Source: Myxococcales bacterium (lineage in GTDB: Bacteria > Myxococcota_A > Polyangia > Polyangiales > Polyangiaceae). From it: a DNA stretch of 36,741 bases. Positions 25,607 to 34,527 of the stretch are shown here, in pieces. Each line of letters begins with the position of its first letter. Position 1 is the stretch's first letter. The notes beneath the pieces were generated by a model, which was not told the DNA's origin, did not search any database, and worked only from the letters and a program-made list of their open reading frames with translations. A program made the translations under genes and the position numbers. The stretch spans positions 1 through 36,741 of the forward strand of contig JACRDA010000033.1 in the NCBI GenBank assembly GCA_016212965.1. Reading direction: 5' to 3'.

Positions 25607-25900
25607 TCACTTCTCGCCGTCGCGCATCGCCGTGAGCTCGGCGCGCACCTCGGCGAGCTCGCTCTCGAGCGCGCGCACTACGCGCTTCAGGTCGCGCACC
25701 TCGTCGGCCGTCGCGAGCCCGAGCGCCTTGACGAGGTGCGCGCGCTGCTCCTCGCTCAGGCTCGAAAGCTTGCCGGGCACGCTGAGCGCGGCCATCACGA
25801 GCTTCATGAAGCGCTCGTCCTGCATCAGCGTCTGCAGGCGGGGGTGCCCCAGCAGCTTCACGCCCTCCTGCTTGACCTTGTCCTTCAACGTCGTGGCCAT
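25607..25900 (-). CDS. Small coiled-coil protein, unknown function
   Basis: 97 residues, ATG 25900 after AGGAG. There is no signal peptide. The first half (VKLLGHPRLQTLMQDERFMKLVMAALSVPGKL) loosely resembles the repeated HP-x-L-x-x-L-x-Q-D-x-R-F pattern of STI1-type helical modules. From about residue 65, DEVRDLKRVVRALESELAEVRAELTAM is a clear heptad coiled coil. Similar small proteins are annotated as phasin- or regulator-like, but nothing here shows polyhydroxybutyrate genes. It starts 31 bp after the alpha/beta-hydrolase stop on the same strand, so the pair is probably co-transcribed and the proteins may work together. Confidence 0.75.
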   Translation of the reverse strand: MATTLKDKVKQEGVKLLGHPRLQTLMQDERFMKLVMAALSVPGKLSSLSEEQRAHLVKALGLATADEVRDLKRVVRALESELAEVRAELTAMRDGEK

Positions 25901-25931
25901 GGTTGCTCCTGTGCTCGGTTCGGGTGGGTCG

Positions 25932-27170
25932 TCAGGCTGCGGTGCGCGGGCCGCCGCTCCGCTGGGGGCCGCCCTCGCGCTGGCGCACGTGGGTGTGGAG
26001 CCAGGCGAGGATGAGCGGCCAGACGGTGAGCGGTGCGTCGCGGCCCATGATGATGTCGATGTGCCCGCGCGGGAACACGCGGTACGTCTTGTCGCTCGAA
26101 TGGCTGCGCGCGAAGGCGGGCTCGACCGACTCGGGCGGGGCGAGGCTGTCCTCTGAGCCGGCGATGACGAGCAGCGGCAGATCGAGCGCCTCGAAGGCGG
26201 CCGCGTAGCCGTAGAGCACGCCGAGGCGGTGGCCGGTGGCGCGCGCTTCGGCCGCGCGCAGGAACATGTTGCGGATGACGGTGATGCTCCCCTGGTCCAT
26301 CGCCAGGGACATGTGCTGGCCGAGCACGCGCCGCTCGATCGAGCCCGGCGCGTAGCCGCGGATGGGCAGCGGAAAGATCGGGCTCTCCATCAGCACCCGC
26401 GCGAGGCGCAAGAGCTCGCCGGCGCCCTTGAGCGGCAGGGCCCCGTGACCGAGCGGAACCGCCCGGTCGACGGCGAGCATCGCGCTGCCGAGCAGCGACA
26501 GGAAGCGCGAGCCGGCCGTGAAGTGGTACGGGCTGCCGAGCGTCACGACGCCCGCGACGGCGTCCTTCAGGCGCGCGGCGGCGGCGTAGCTGATGAGCCC
26601 GCCGAGCGAGTGACCGACGAGGAAGACGGGGCGCTCGCCGCTCAGCCGGCGCACCTCCGCCACGGCGGCCGGCAGATCCTCGCGCACGTACTCGCTGAGG
26701 TCCTTGGGCGGGCGCGCGCCGAGGTAGCGCGAGCGCCCGTGACCCCGGAGGTCGAGGTTGAAGACGTCGTAGCCGCCGGCCGCGAGGTAGTTCGAGAAGC
26801 TGCGCGAGGGCAGGTGCCAGGCGTAGCGGTTCTGGCCGTAGCCGTGGACCAGCAACACGGGGGCCTTCGTCGGAGCGGTCCGCCCGCGGCCGCTCGTCGG
26901 CCCGGCGCCGGGGGTGCCGCCGCCGGCGGCGCTCGTCAGCACGGCGCGCTTGCGCACGAGCGCGAGCGGCACGTCCCCGGGGTGGGTGATGGCGAGCGCG
27001 TGGGGGTAGGCCGAGGGCCGCAGCGTGCGCGGCGCATGCCCGGTGTCGACACCCGTCAAGCGCGGGGGCTCGCTCGCCGCGAGCGGGCGTGCGAGCACGA
27101 TCTCCTTCACGAAGGTGCCGAGCTGGTCGCCGTCGATGGTCTGCTCGACCAGAGAGGAGTTCAGGATCAT
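25932..27170 (-). CDS. Alpha/beta hydrolase (lipase/esterase-like)
   Basis: 412 residues from ATG 27170. The alpha/beta-hydrolase signatures are complete: oxyanion segment LLVHGYGQNRYAWHLPS, nucleophile Ser188 in FLVGHSLGGL, Asp341 in VIAGSEDSLAPP and His370 in FPRGHIDIIMG. This gives a Ser-Asp-His triad. DVFNLDLRGHGRS is typical of the family. The first 90 residues include a Thr/Pro/Gly-rich linker (TSAAGGGTPGAGPTSGRGR) and no signal peptide. It could act on lipids, esters or hydrophobic polymers; the substrate cannot be assigned. The small coiled-coil gene follows after 31 bp. No strong ribosome-binding site is visible before the ATG. The gene is divergent from the kinase-sigma-54 fusion with 144 bp between starts. 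Confidence 0.87.
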   Translation of the reverse strand: MILNSSLVEQTIDGDQLGTFVKEIVLARPLAASEPPRLTGVDTGHAPRTLRPSAYPHALAITHPGDVPLALVRKRAVLTSAAGGGTPGAGPTSGRGRTAPTKAPVLLVHGYGQNRYAWHLPSRSFSNYLAAGGYDVFNLDLRGHGRSRYLGARPPKDLSEYVREDLPAAVAEVRRLSGERPVFLVGHSLGGLISYAAAARLKDAVAGVVTLGSPYHFTAGSRFLSLLGSAMLAVDRAVPLGHGALPLKGAGELLRLARVLMESPIFPLPIRGYAPGSIERRVLGQHMSLAMDQGSITVIRNMFLRAAEARATGHRLGVLYGYAAAFEALDLPLLVIAGSEDSLAPPESVEPAFARSHSSDKTYRVFPRGHIDIIMGRDAPLTVWPLILAWLHTHVRQREGGPQRSGGPRTAA

Positions 27171-27228
27171 CGCGGGTTCGGGGGCTCGGTGCGGGGCCGC
27201 GGCGGGGGCTCGCGGAGCGTCGTGGGCA

Positions 27229-27257
27229 TGTTGGCCCCGGGGCTCCTGGGCTACGCT
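27229..27257 (+). promoter_or_regulatory. Weak candidate promoter of the kinase-sigma54 fusion
   Basis: TACGCT (27252-27257) preceded by GGC, with TGTTGG (27229-27234) 17 bp upstream, or TTGGCC (27231-27236) at 15 bp. The predicted start is near 27264, about 50 nt before ATG 27315. The -10 follows the GGCTAnnnT pattern of other plus-strand genes here. Confidence 0.35.
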
Positions 27258-27314
27258 CGCCGGAGGTTGGCCCAGTGGAGGCCCGTCCGCAATCCGATGT
27301 GAGCAAAGGGGTCG

Positions 27315-30300
27315 ATGACTCGCGACAGCGTGGAGTTTCCGGCGCGCTACGAGCCGCTCGCGCCGCTCGGCAAGGGGGGCGGCGGCGAGGTCTGGGCGGC
27401 GCGTGATCGGCTGACGGGCGACGAGGTCGCCCTGAAGCTCTTGCGCGCCGGTGCCGACGAGGCCGAGATGCTCGCGCTCGTCCGCGAGGCGACGGTGCTC
27501 TCCGCCATCGAGGGACTCGCGGTCCCGCGCGTGCTGCACTTCGGGCGGCTGCCGCGCTCGGGGCGCGTCTACATGGTGCGCGACATCGTGCCCGGGCGGA
27601 GCCTCGCGGACGTGCTCCAGGACAGGCCCGAGCCGCTCGGCTACCTCGCGGCGGTCGCCGACGCCGCTTTCCAGCTCACGCACCTGCACCGCGCGCTCCT
27701 CTTGCACGGCGACATCAAGCCGGCGAACATCATCGTCGACGACGCCGGGCGCGTGACGCTCGTGGACCTCGGGCTCGCGGCCCATTGGCGCGAGGGTGGC
27801 GCGAAGCTCGAGGGGCTCACCCCGCGCTACGCCGCGCCCGAGCTCTTCCGCGGCGCGCCGCTCACGGTGCGCGCCGAGGTGTTCGCGCTCGGCGCGACGG
27901 CCGCCGAGGCCCTGCCCTTGCCGGGGCTCGACCCCGAGGTGCGCTTGGCGGTCGAGGAGGTCGTCGGCCGCGCCGTGACGCACGAGGCCGACGCGCGCTA
28001 CCCGAGCGCCGACGAGTTCGCCGAGGCGCTGCGCCGGGCCCTCGGCCTGCCCACGCACTCGGGGCTCGCCGCGACGCGCGCGTGGACCCTGGCGGGCCTC
28101 GACGCCGTGGCGGCGGAGCTCATCGGGCGGCTCGGGGCGCTCGCACCGGGGGCGGGGCTCGTCGTGGCGGGACCGCCGGGCTCGGGGCGCAGCACGCTCG
28201 TGCGGCGCGTAGCCTGGTCGCTCGGCGTGCGCGGTGCCGCGGCGAGCTTCATCGCGGCCGACGGCGCCGGCTCGCTCGCCGCCGCGCTCGACTACGAGCT
28301 CGCCGGGCGCGAGCCGCAGGCGCTCGTGCTGTGCGTCGACGACGCCGATCGCTGCACGTCGGAGGAGCTGGCGCGCCTCGACGCCTTGCGCGAGCAGGGG
28401 GCGGTGCTCGCGCTCGTCGTGGGGGCGGGCGGCCCGCCGGCGCCGCTGCCCGGGCGCACCTTCGGGGTCTTCGAGGTGCCCCCGCTCGACGCGGCGACCG
28501 CGGCCTCGCTCGTGGGCCGCATGATCCCCTCCCTCAGCCCGGGCATCGTGGCGCACATCGTCGCGCGCTCGGGCGGCTGGCCGGGCGCGCTGCGCGCCAT
28601 CGTCACCCGCCTCGACGGCATGCCGATCGTGTCCGTCGACGACGTCGATCGGCGGCTCGCGGAGATCGGCCCGGGGCGCGGCGCCGGGCTCCCGGTCGGC
28701 GAGGTGCTCCGCCTGCTGGATCGCGGGCGCTTCGACGAGGCGGCCGACGAGCTCGAGGCGTACCGGGCCGACCGGAGCCCGCGGGTCGCGATCGCGCGGG
28801 CCATGCTCGCGACCGGCCGTGGCGACCCGCGCACCGCCCTCGGCGAGCTCCGCAGCGTCGCCCCGGAGGTCGAGGCGAGCGACGACGACGAGCTCGTGGC
28901 GAGCTGGCACCTGCAGAAGGCGCGCGCGCTCCTGCGCTCGGGCGAGTACGCCGAGGCCGAGCGCCACTCGCTCGCCGTCCTCGGGCGCCTCGGCGCCGCG
29001 CGCCTGCTCACGCCGAGCACCGACGACGCGACCGTCCCGTTTCCGTCGCTCGCGCCGAGCGCGGGCGCGATGGTGGCCGACGCGCTCGCCGTGAGCGGCC
29101 TCGCCGCGAGCCTCGCGGGGCGCCACGAGGACGCCGCCCACACCCTGTCGCAGAGCGTCGCGGTGGCGCGCGCCTCGGGTGAGGCGCGCCTGCTCGCGGT
29201 GGCGCTCGGCTCGCTCGGCTACGCCCTGCAGCGCAACGACCGGCTCGTCGAGGCGCAGACCGCCTACGAGGAGGCCCTCGCGCTGGCCGAGACGGCCGGC
29301 GACGCGGGCAGCGTGGCGACGACGCGCCTGAACCTCGCCGGCATCGCGCACACGCGCGGCGACGTGGCCGGGGCGCTCGTGCACCTCGAGGCGGCCGTCG
29401 ACATGGGGCGCCGCTCGGGGCGCGAGTCGACCGTGCGCCAGGCCCTCTTGAACATCGCGCAGCTCGATCTCTTCCTCGGCCGGCAGGCGCGGGCGCGCGC
29501 GTCCATCGACGCGCTCTCGGCCGAGCGCCGCAGCCTCTCACCGGCCGCGCAGGCGCAGCTGCTCGCGCTCGAGGCCGACAGCGCCGCGCTCGCCGACGAC
29601 CTCGAGGTCGCGAGCCAGAAGTGCCTCGCCTGCGCCAGCGCCTACGCCGACCTCGGTCGGCCGGTGGACGCGGCCGAGGCCCTGCTCGAGCGCGTCGGCT
29701 TCCTCGTGCGCGCCAAGGCGACGCCGACCGTGGAGCTCGCCGAGCAGATCCATCGCGCCGAGACGTGGCTCGCCGACTCGGGTGCCCACCAGGGCATGCT
29801 CGAGCTCGCGCGCGGGCACGTGGCCCGGCTCTGCGGCGAGACCGACCAGGCCCTCGCCGCCTTCGAGCGTGCGCTCGCGGCGGGGGCCGAGAGCGGCAAG
29901 CAGGACTGGGTGTGGCGCGCCCACGAGGGGCGCGAGCTCATCTACCGCGTCCTCGGCGATGTCGCGCGCGCCACCGAGGCGCACGGCGCCGCCGTCGCGG
30001 TGCTCGATGCCATCGCGGCCGAGCTGCCGCGCGATTTGCGCGAGGTGTTCTGGGACCACCCGCGCCGCCGCGCCATCCGGCGTGCGCCCGCGACCCTGAT
30101 CGCGCCCGAGGCCATGACGCAGCTCGCCACGCAGCCGCGCGAGGACCGGCTCGCGCGCGTGCTCGAGATCAACCGCGAGATCGCCGGCGAGTACGATCTC
30201 GACCGGCTGCTCGAGCTCGTCACCGACCACGCCGTCGCGCTGCTCTCGGCCGAGCGCGGCTTCGTGCTCCTGCGGAGCCGCTCGGGCGAGGACCGGTTGA

Positions 30301-31745
30301 GCGTGCACGCCGTGCGCGCGCGCGGCAGCGACGACCCGCACGCGCGCTTCTCGCAGTCGATCGCGCAGCGCGTCGTCGAGACGGGCGAGCCCTTCGTGGC
30401 GATCGACGCGGGCGGCGACGAGCGCATGGCCGACTACGTGTCGGTGCACCAGCTCATGCTGAAGAGCGTCGCCTGCGTGCCCATCCGCGCCCGCACGCGC
30501 CTCGTCATCGGCGCGCTCTACCTCGAGACGCGCCTGCGGGCCGGCACGAGCTTCCGCGACGAGCTGCCGACGCTCGCGGCGCTTGCCGACCAGGTCGCCA
30601 TCGCGATCGAGACGGCGCGCCTCTGGGGCGAGGCCGAGGAGCGGGCGCGCGAGCTCGAAGCGACCAACCGCGAGCTCGAGGCGGCGCGCCAGAAGCTCGA
30701 GCAGCTGCTCGGCCGGCGCACCGAGCAGCTCGAGCTCGTGCGGCGCGATCTGCGCTCGGCGCGCGCCGTGATCCGCGGTCACTTCGGCTACAAGGGCATC
30801 GTCGGCACGAGCCCGGCGATGCGGCGCGTCTACGACGTCATCGAGCGCGTGAAGGACGCCGAGGTGCCCGTGCTCCTCACCGGCGAGAGCGGCACGGGCA
30901 AGGAGATCGTCGCCCGGACGATCCATGCCGGCGGTCCGCGCGGGAAGCACCGCTTCGTCGGCATCAAGTGCGGCGCCATCCGAGAGCAACTTCTCGAGAG
31001 GGATATCTGCGGCCACGGGCGGGTTGCGTTCTCCGGCTCCGACCGCGACAAGAAGGGCCTGTTCCGCGAGGTCGACGAGGGCACCATCCTGCTCGACGAG
31101 ATCGGTGAGATGCCGCAGAAGATGCAGGCGGGCCTGCTGCGCGTCCTGCAGGAGAAGGTCGTGCGACCCGTCGGCGGCACCCGCGAGGAGCCCGTCCGGA
31201 CGCGCGTCATCGCGGCCACGCACCGCAACCTCGCCGAGATGGTGGCCCAGGGCCGCTTCCGCGAGGACCTCTACTACCGCCTGAACGTCATCGAGATCCG
31301 CGTACCACCGCTGCGCGAGCGGCTCGACGACGTGCCGGTGCTGATCGACCACTTCCTGCGCCTCTTCGCCGCGCGCTACGCCCGCGACCGGCGCACGGTC
31401 TCGCGGGAAGCCCTGAAGCGCCTGACGGAGTACCGTTGGCCGGGCAACGTGCGGCAGCTCGAGAACGTGCTTCTCAACGCCTGGATCCTGAGCGACGAGG
31501 CCGAGCTCCGCCCCGAGGACTTCCAGCTGCCCGAGGCCGCGCTGGTCGGGCCGGCCACCGGGCCGGTCGCGAGCGCGTCGGCCGAGCCCGTGCCCGCGAA
31601 CCTGACGGCGCGCGACGAGCGCGAGCGGGGCGAGATCCTGCGCGCCCTGTCGAGCAGCAACTGGAACCGCGCCAAGGCCGCGGAGCTCATCGGCATGCCC
31701 CGGCGGACGTTCTACCGGCGCCTGACCAAGTACGGAATCCAGTAG
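27315..31745 (+). CDS. Giant regulator: Ser/Thr protein kinase - STAND-type ATPase - TPR - GAF - sigma-54 activator AAA+ - Fis HTH
   Basis: 1,476 residues, ATG 27315 after AAAGGGG. (1) Kinase 1-245: G-loop [10 protein letters not shown], Lys41, catalytic HGD133IKPAN, metal-binding D151LG. (2) NTPase about 270-430: Walker A GPPGSGR292ST (Arg for Lys) and Walker [11 protein letters not shown]. (3) TPR-like array about 465-930 ([39 protein letters not shown]). (4) GAF about 950-1100, then a coiled coil of about 45 residues. (5) Sigma-54-activator AAA+ about 1157-1400: Walker A GESGTGK1196E, Walker [12 protein letters not shown], arginine segment [24 protein letters not shown]. (6) C-terminal Fis [31 protein letters not shown]. 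The sigma-54 contact loop GAFTGA reads V1237-A-F-S-G-S1242, and nearby codons are atypical. The fusion would let one chain sense a ligand, phosphorylate and activate transcription. Related multi-domain regulators occur in myxobacteria; target genes are unknown. Confidence 0.92.
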   Translation: MTRDSVEFPARYEPLAPLGKGGGGEVWAARDRLTGDEVALKLLRAGADEAEMLALVREATVLSAIEGLAVPRVLHFGRLPRSGRVYMVRDIVPGRSLADVLQDRPEPLGYLAAVADAAFQLTHLHRALLLHGDIKPANIIVDDAGRVTLVDLGLAAHWREGGAKLEGLTPRYAAPELFRGAPLTVRAEVFALGATAAEALPLPGLDPEVRLAVEEVVGRAVTHEADARYPSADEFAEALRRALGLPTHSGLAATRAWTLAGLDAVAAELIGRLGALAPGAGLVVAGPPGSGRSTLVRRVAWSLGVRGAAASFIAADGAGSLAAALDYELAGREPQALVLCVDDADRCTSEELARLDALREQGAVLALVVGAGGPPAPLPGRTFGVFEVPPLDAATAASLVGRMIPSLSPGIVAHIVARSGGWPGALRAIVTRLDGMPIVSVDDVDRRLAEIGPGRGAGLPVGEVLRLLDRGRFDEAADELEAYRADRSPRVAIARAMLATGRGDPRTALGELRSVAPEVEASDDDELVASWHLQKARALLRSGEYAEAERHSLAVLGRLGAARLLTPSTDDATVPFPSLAPSAGAMVADALAVSGLAASLAGRHEDAAHTLSQSVAVARASGEARLLAVALGSLGYALQRNDRLVEAQTAYEEALALAETAGDAGSVATTRLNLAGIAHTRGDVAGALVHLEAAVDMGRRSGRESTVRQALLNIAQLDLFLGRQARARASIDALSAERRSLSPAAQAQLLALEADSAALADDLEVASQKCLACASAYADLGRPVDAAEALLERVGFLVRAKATPTVELAEQIHRAETWLADSGAHQGMLELARGHVARLCGETDQALAAFERALAAGAESGKQDWVWRAHEGRELIYRVLGDVARATEAHGAAVAVLDAIAAELPRDLREVFWDHPRRRAIRRAPATLIAPEAMTQLATQPREDRLARVLEINREIAGEYDLDRLLELVTDHAVALLSAERGFVLLRSRSGEDRLSVHAVRARGSDDPHARFSQSIAQRVVETGEPFVAIDAGGDERMADYVSVHQLMLKSVACVPIRARTRLVIGALYLETRLRAGTSFRDELPTLAALADQVAIAIETARLWGEAEERARELEATNRELEAARQKLEQLLGRRTEQLELVRRDLRSARAVIRGHFGYKGIVGTSPAMRRVYDVIERVKDAEVPVLLTGESGTGKEIVARTIHAGGPRGKHRFVGIKCGAIREQLLERDICGHGRVAFSGSDRDKKGLFREVDEGTILLDEIGEMPQKMQAGLLRVLQEKVVRPVGGTREEPVRTRVIAATHRNLAEMVAQGRFREDLYYRLNVIEIRVPPLRERLDDVPVLIDHFLRLFAARYARDRRTVSREALKRLTEYRWPGNVRQLENVLLNAWILSDEAELRPEDFQLPEAALVGPATGPVASASAEPVPANLTARDERERGEILRALSSSNWNRAKAAELIGMPRRTFYRRLTKYGIQ

Positions 31746-31787
31746 CGTCTTGACCAACCGCCCCCGCGGTGGTTCTTGAAGGCCAGC

Positions 31788-33308
31788 ATGCACGTCCACT
31801 TCATCGGCGTCGCGGGCACGGGCATGGGCTCGCTCGCGGGGCTCTTCAAGGCAGCCGGGCACGACGTGAGCGGGTCCGACGTCGCGTTCTACCCGCCCAT
31901 GGGTCCGGCGCTCGAGCGCTGGGGCGTGCGCCTGATGCAGGGCTACGACCCGGCACACCTCGAGCCGCGGCCCGATCTCGTCGTCGTCGGCAACGTGTGC
32001 CGGCCCACGAACCCCGAGGCGCGCGCGGCGATCGACGCCGGCATCCCGTACCGCTCGATGCCGCACGCGCTCGCCGAGCACCTGTTGCCCGGCACGGCGC
32101 CGCTGGTCGTCGCGGGTACCCACGGCAAGACGACGACGAGCACGCTGTGCGCGCACGTTCTCATGGCGACGGGGCGCGAGCCCGGGTTCCTGGTCGGCGG
32201 GATCCCGCTCGGCTTCGAGGCGAGCCACCGGCTGCCGAAGAAGCGGCTCCCGCAGGCCGGCCTGCCGGGCGCGGTCGGGGGGGCGGTGCCCGCGGCGCGG
32301 CGCCCGCCCTTCGTCATCGAGGGGGACGAGTACGACACGGCGTTCTTCGAGAAGACGCCCAAGTTCTGGCACTACCAGCCCGAGGTCGCGATCGTGACCT
32401 CGATCGAGCACGACCACGTCGACATCTACCCCGAGCTCGACCAGTACCTCGCGACGTTCGCGGGCTTCGTCGCGCGCGTGCCCCCGGGCGGGCTCGTCGT
32501 CGCCTGCGCCGCGGAGCCGCGGGTGGTCGAGATCGTCGGCGCGCACGCGCAGGCGCCCGTCACCTGGTACGGGCTCGAGGGCGACGACTTCCACGGCATG
32601 CCTCCCGAGTGGGTCGCGGCGCCCGCGACGCGCGACGAGCGCGGCCAGAGCTTCGACCTCTTCGCCGGTGGGAGCGCCTGCGGGCGCGTGGTCGTGCCGC
32701 TGTCCGGCGACTACAACGCGCGCAACGCGCTCGCCGCCATCGCGGCGGCGGCTCAGGGGTACGGCGTGCCGGTGCGCGACGCGGCGGCCGCGCTCGCGCG
32801 CTTCGGCGGTGTGAAGCGGCGCCAGGAGCTCGTCGGCGAGGCGCGCGGCGTGCGCGTCTACGACGACTTCGCGCACCACCCGACCGCGGTCGCCGCCACG
32901 CTGCGCGCCCTGCGGGAGCGGCACCGAGAGGGCAGGCTCGTCGCCGTCTACGAGCCGCGCAGCGCGACCGCCTGCCGGCGCGTGCACCAGCAGGCCTACG
33001 AGAGCGCATTCGAGGCGGCGAGCCGCGTCGTGTTCGCGCCCGTCGGCCGGCCCGAGCTCCCCGAGCAGGAGCGGCTCGACTTGCCGGCGCTCGTCGCGGC
33101 CCTCGGCGCGCGCGGCGCCCGGGCGGAGCTCGCGGGATCGATCGACGCCATCGTGGACGGGCTCGCGCCGTGGCTCGAGCCGGGCGACACGGTGGCCCTG
33201 CTCTCGAACGGCGCCTTCGGGGGCATTCACGAAAAGCTCCTGGCGCGCCTGCGCGCCGCCGCCGCGCGGGACGAGGCCCGGCCCGCTGCCGCCGCGGAGC
33301 CCGCGTGA
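31788..33308 (+). CDS. mpl: UDP-N-acetylmuramate:L-alanyl-gamma-D-glutamyl-meso-diaminopimelate ligase (Mpl)
   Basis: 506 residues, ATG 31788 after GAAGG; a TTG at 31776 is an alternative. Mur-ligase hallmarks: the N-terminal nucleotide-binding FIGVAGTGMGSLAGL, ATP P-loop GTHGK114TTTS, the central VIEGDEYDTAFFEKTPKFWHY and SIEHDHVDIYPELDQY, then the Mur ligase C-terminal domain (LVVACAAEPR... VYDDFAHHPTAV, VYEPRSATACR). The EGDEYDTAFF motif and overall order mark Mpl rather than MurC. The enzyme reuses the tripeptide L-Ala-gamma-D-Glu-mDAP from turned-over peptidoglycan, joining it to UDP-MurNAc. A Pro/Ala/Gly-rich insert (about residues 150-172) before the VIEGDEYD block is not usual. It overlaps the next gene by four bases, so the two are probably co-translated. 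Confidence 0.93.
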   Translation: MHVHFIGVAGTGMGSLAGLFKAAGHDVSGSDVAFYPPMGPALERWGVRLMQGYDPAHLEPRPDLVVVGNVCRPTNPEARAAIDAGIPYRSMPHALAEHLLPGTAPLVVAGTHGKTTTSTLCAHVLMATGREPGFLVGGIPLGFEASHRLPKKRLPQAGLPGAVGGAVPAARRPPFVIEGDEYDTAFFEKTPKFWHYQPEVAIVTSIEHDHVDIYPELDQYLATFAGFVARVPPGGLVVACAAEPRVVEIVGAHAQAPVTWYGLEGDDFHGMPPEWVAAPATRDERGQSFDLFAGGSACGRVVVPLSGDYNARNALAAIAAAAQGYGVPVRDAAAALARFGGVKRRQELVGEARGVRVYDDFAHHPTAVAATLRALRERHREGRLVAVYEPRSATACRRVHQQAYESAFEAASRVVFAPVGRPELPEQERLDLPALVAALGARGARAELAGSIDAIVDGLAPWLEPGDTVALLSNGAFGGIHEKLLARLRAAAARDEARPAAAAEPA

Positions 33309-34111
33309 GCACGCCGTCCGGTTCCGAGCGGGCCGCGCTCCGGGCGCTCGCGGCCGAGGTCGCGCGCGAGGCCGCGGTGCTGCTCATGGCCGGATACCGC
33401 TCGCGGCCGAGCGCGGACGAGAAAGGGCCGCGCGACCTCGTGACGGAGTTCGACCGCCGGAGCGAGGCGCTCGTCGGCGCGCGCCTCGCGGCCGCGACGC
33501 CCGCGATCCCCGTCATCGGCGAAGAGCTCTCGGGCGACGATCGGCACCGGCGCGGGCTCGCGTGGTACGTCGATCCGCTCGACGGCACGACGAATTTCGT
33601 GCATGGCCACCCCTTCTTCTGCGTGGCGATCGGGCTCGCGGCGGACGACGTGCCGCTCGTCGGGGCGGTCGACGCACCGGCGCTCGGCGTCGCCTGGTCG
33701 GGCGAGGTCGGGGTCGGGGCGAGCCGCAACGGCGAGCCCTGTCGGGTGAGCGCCACGGCCGAGCTCGGCGACGCGCTCGTCGCGACCGGGTTTCCGCCGG
33801 TGCGGGACCGCGCGCCCGCCGACAACTTCGCGGCCTTCGTGCGGGTCAAGCGCAGCGCCCGCGCCGTGCGGCGCTGCGGCAGCGCCGCCATCGACCTCTG
33901 CATGGTCGCGGACGGCACCTACGACGCCTACTGGGAGCGGCGCCTGCACGCCTGGGACACGATCGCGGCCTCGGCCATCGCGCTCGGCGCGGGCGCGCGC
34001 GTCACGGCGCTCGACGGCGGCCCGCCCGACTACCACGTCGGCCACCTCGTGGTCTCGAACGGGCGCGTGCACGAGGCCCTCGTCGCGGCCGTCGCCGAGG
34101 CGGCGCGCTGA
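33305..34111 (+). CDS. Inositol-monophosphatase family phosphatase (SuhB/IMPase-like)
   Basis: 268 residues. GTG 33305 overlaps the mpl stop codon (GTGA). IMPase motifs are complete: GE73E74LSGD, the metal-binding WYVD90PLD93GTTNF, GSAAIDLCMVADGTYDAYWE and H-A-W-D218TIAASAI. The three acidic sites coordinate Mg2+ for hydrolysis of phosphate esters. In bacteria the family includes inositol-1-phosphatases, histidinol-phosphate phosphatases and fructose-1,6-bisphosphatases; sequence alone does not choose among them. Linkage to mpl may reflect a role in sugar phosphate or cell-wall precursor metabolism, or mere operon packing. Length is normal for the family. Confidence 0.9.
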   Translation: MSTPSGSERAALRALAAEVAREAAVLLMAGYRSRPSADEKGPRDLVTEFDRRSEALVGARLAAATPAIPVIGEELSGDDRHRRGLAWYVDPLDGTTNFVHGHPFFCVAIGLAADDVPLVGAVDAPALGVAWSGEVGVGASRNGEPCRVSATAELGDALVATGFPPVRDRAPADNFAAFVRVKRSARAVRRCGSAAIDLCMVADGTYDAYWERRLHAWDTIAASAIALGAGARVTALDGGPPDYHVGHLVVSNGRVHEALVAAVAEAAR

Positions 34112-34133
34112 GCGCGCGCGGCGAGCCACCGGC

Positions 34134-34160
34134 AAGAAAAAGCCGGCTTGCGCCGGCTTG
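34134..34160 (-). terminator. Intrinsic terminator of the 6S RNA gene
   Basis: On the minus strand AGCCGGC (34158-34152), loop GCAA, GCCGGCT (34147-34141), then TTTT (34140-34137), C and TT. The stem-loop and T-run are ideal for transcription from the 6S RNA promoter. The plus strand has no T-run, so it does not serve the plus-strand gene ending at 34111. Confidence 0.88.
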
Positions 34161-34161
34161 G

Positions 34162-34357
34162 AGAACGTTCCGTACCGCCAGAAACGGTGGTGAGCGACGT
34201 GAACCCCTAGCTCGACGCTAGGTGGGGCGCTCGGTACCGCTTTAGGCTTCCCGATGATCGAGATCCGGGCCTAGCACACCGCGGCGTGTCACTCGCGCCC
34301 CTGGTTCGTGGCTACTCGGGATTCATGGTCGCACCTGTCGATTCCGGCAGAGGGAAC
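34162..34357 (-). ncRNA. ssrS: 6S RNA
   Basis: About 196 nt on the minus strand, with the complete 6S architecture. Closing stem: GUUCC (34357-34353) pairs with GGAAC (34171-34167), then UGCCG (34349-34345) with CGGUA (34177-34173), then GGUGCGAC (34335-34328) with GUCGCUCACC (34198-34189, two bulged bases). The central bubble contains the usual small hairpin on its 3' side, CCUAGC/GCUAGG (34222-34206). The apical stem begins with GGGGCGC/GCGCCCC (34301-34295 with 34230-34224) and is capped by a CCCG/CGGG helix. The 3' half GAAGCCUAAAGCGG resembles the E. coli 6S GAAGCCUUAAAACUGC stretch. 6S RNA mimics an open promoter and sequesters sigma-70 RNA polymerase in stationary phase. Exact mature ends are estimated. 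Confidence 0.85.
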
Positions 34358-34363
34358 ACCTGC

Positions 34364-34391
34364 ATGATAAGGCCGCCGCCGGCCGGGTCAA
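34364..34391 (-). promoter_or_regulatory. Sigma-70 promoter of the 6S RNA gene
   Basis: Minus strand: TTGACC (34391-34386), 16-bp spacer and TATCAT (34369-34364), predicting a start within one or two bases of 34357. That is exactly where the 5' strand of the closing stem begins. Strong boxes in a GC-rich background. Confidence 0.8.
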
Positions 34392-34527
34392 CGCACATCG
34401 CCACCGCGGGCGGGGTGTCGGGGCCTCGCGTGCCGCGCGAAAATTGCAGCGCGAAGGGCTCGTTCGGGAACGCTGCGACGCTCCCCAGTTTCTTCCGCGG
34501 CGAGGTTCCGGTAACTTCCCGCCCGGC

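Noticed and set aside
25607-27170. Polyhydroxyalkanoate synthase and phasin pair
   Set aside because: The hydrolase has GHSLGG rather than the lipase-like box with a catalytic Cys, so it is not a PHA synthase. No other PHA gene is present.
29538-33230. 1,230-residue open frame on the minus strand across the kinase fusion and mpl
   Set aside because: It has no recognisable domain and is full of Arg/Asp/Glu/His runs, the reverse reading of high-GC coding sequence. Two clearly identified genes occupy the plus strand.
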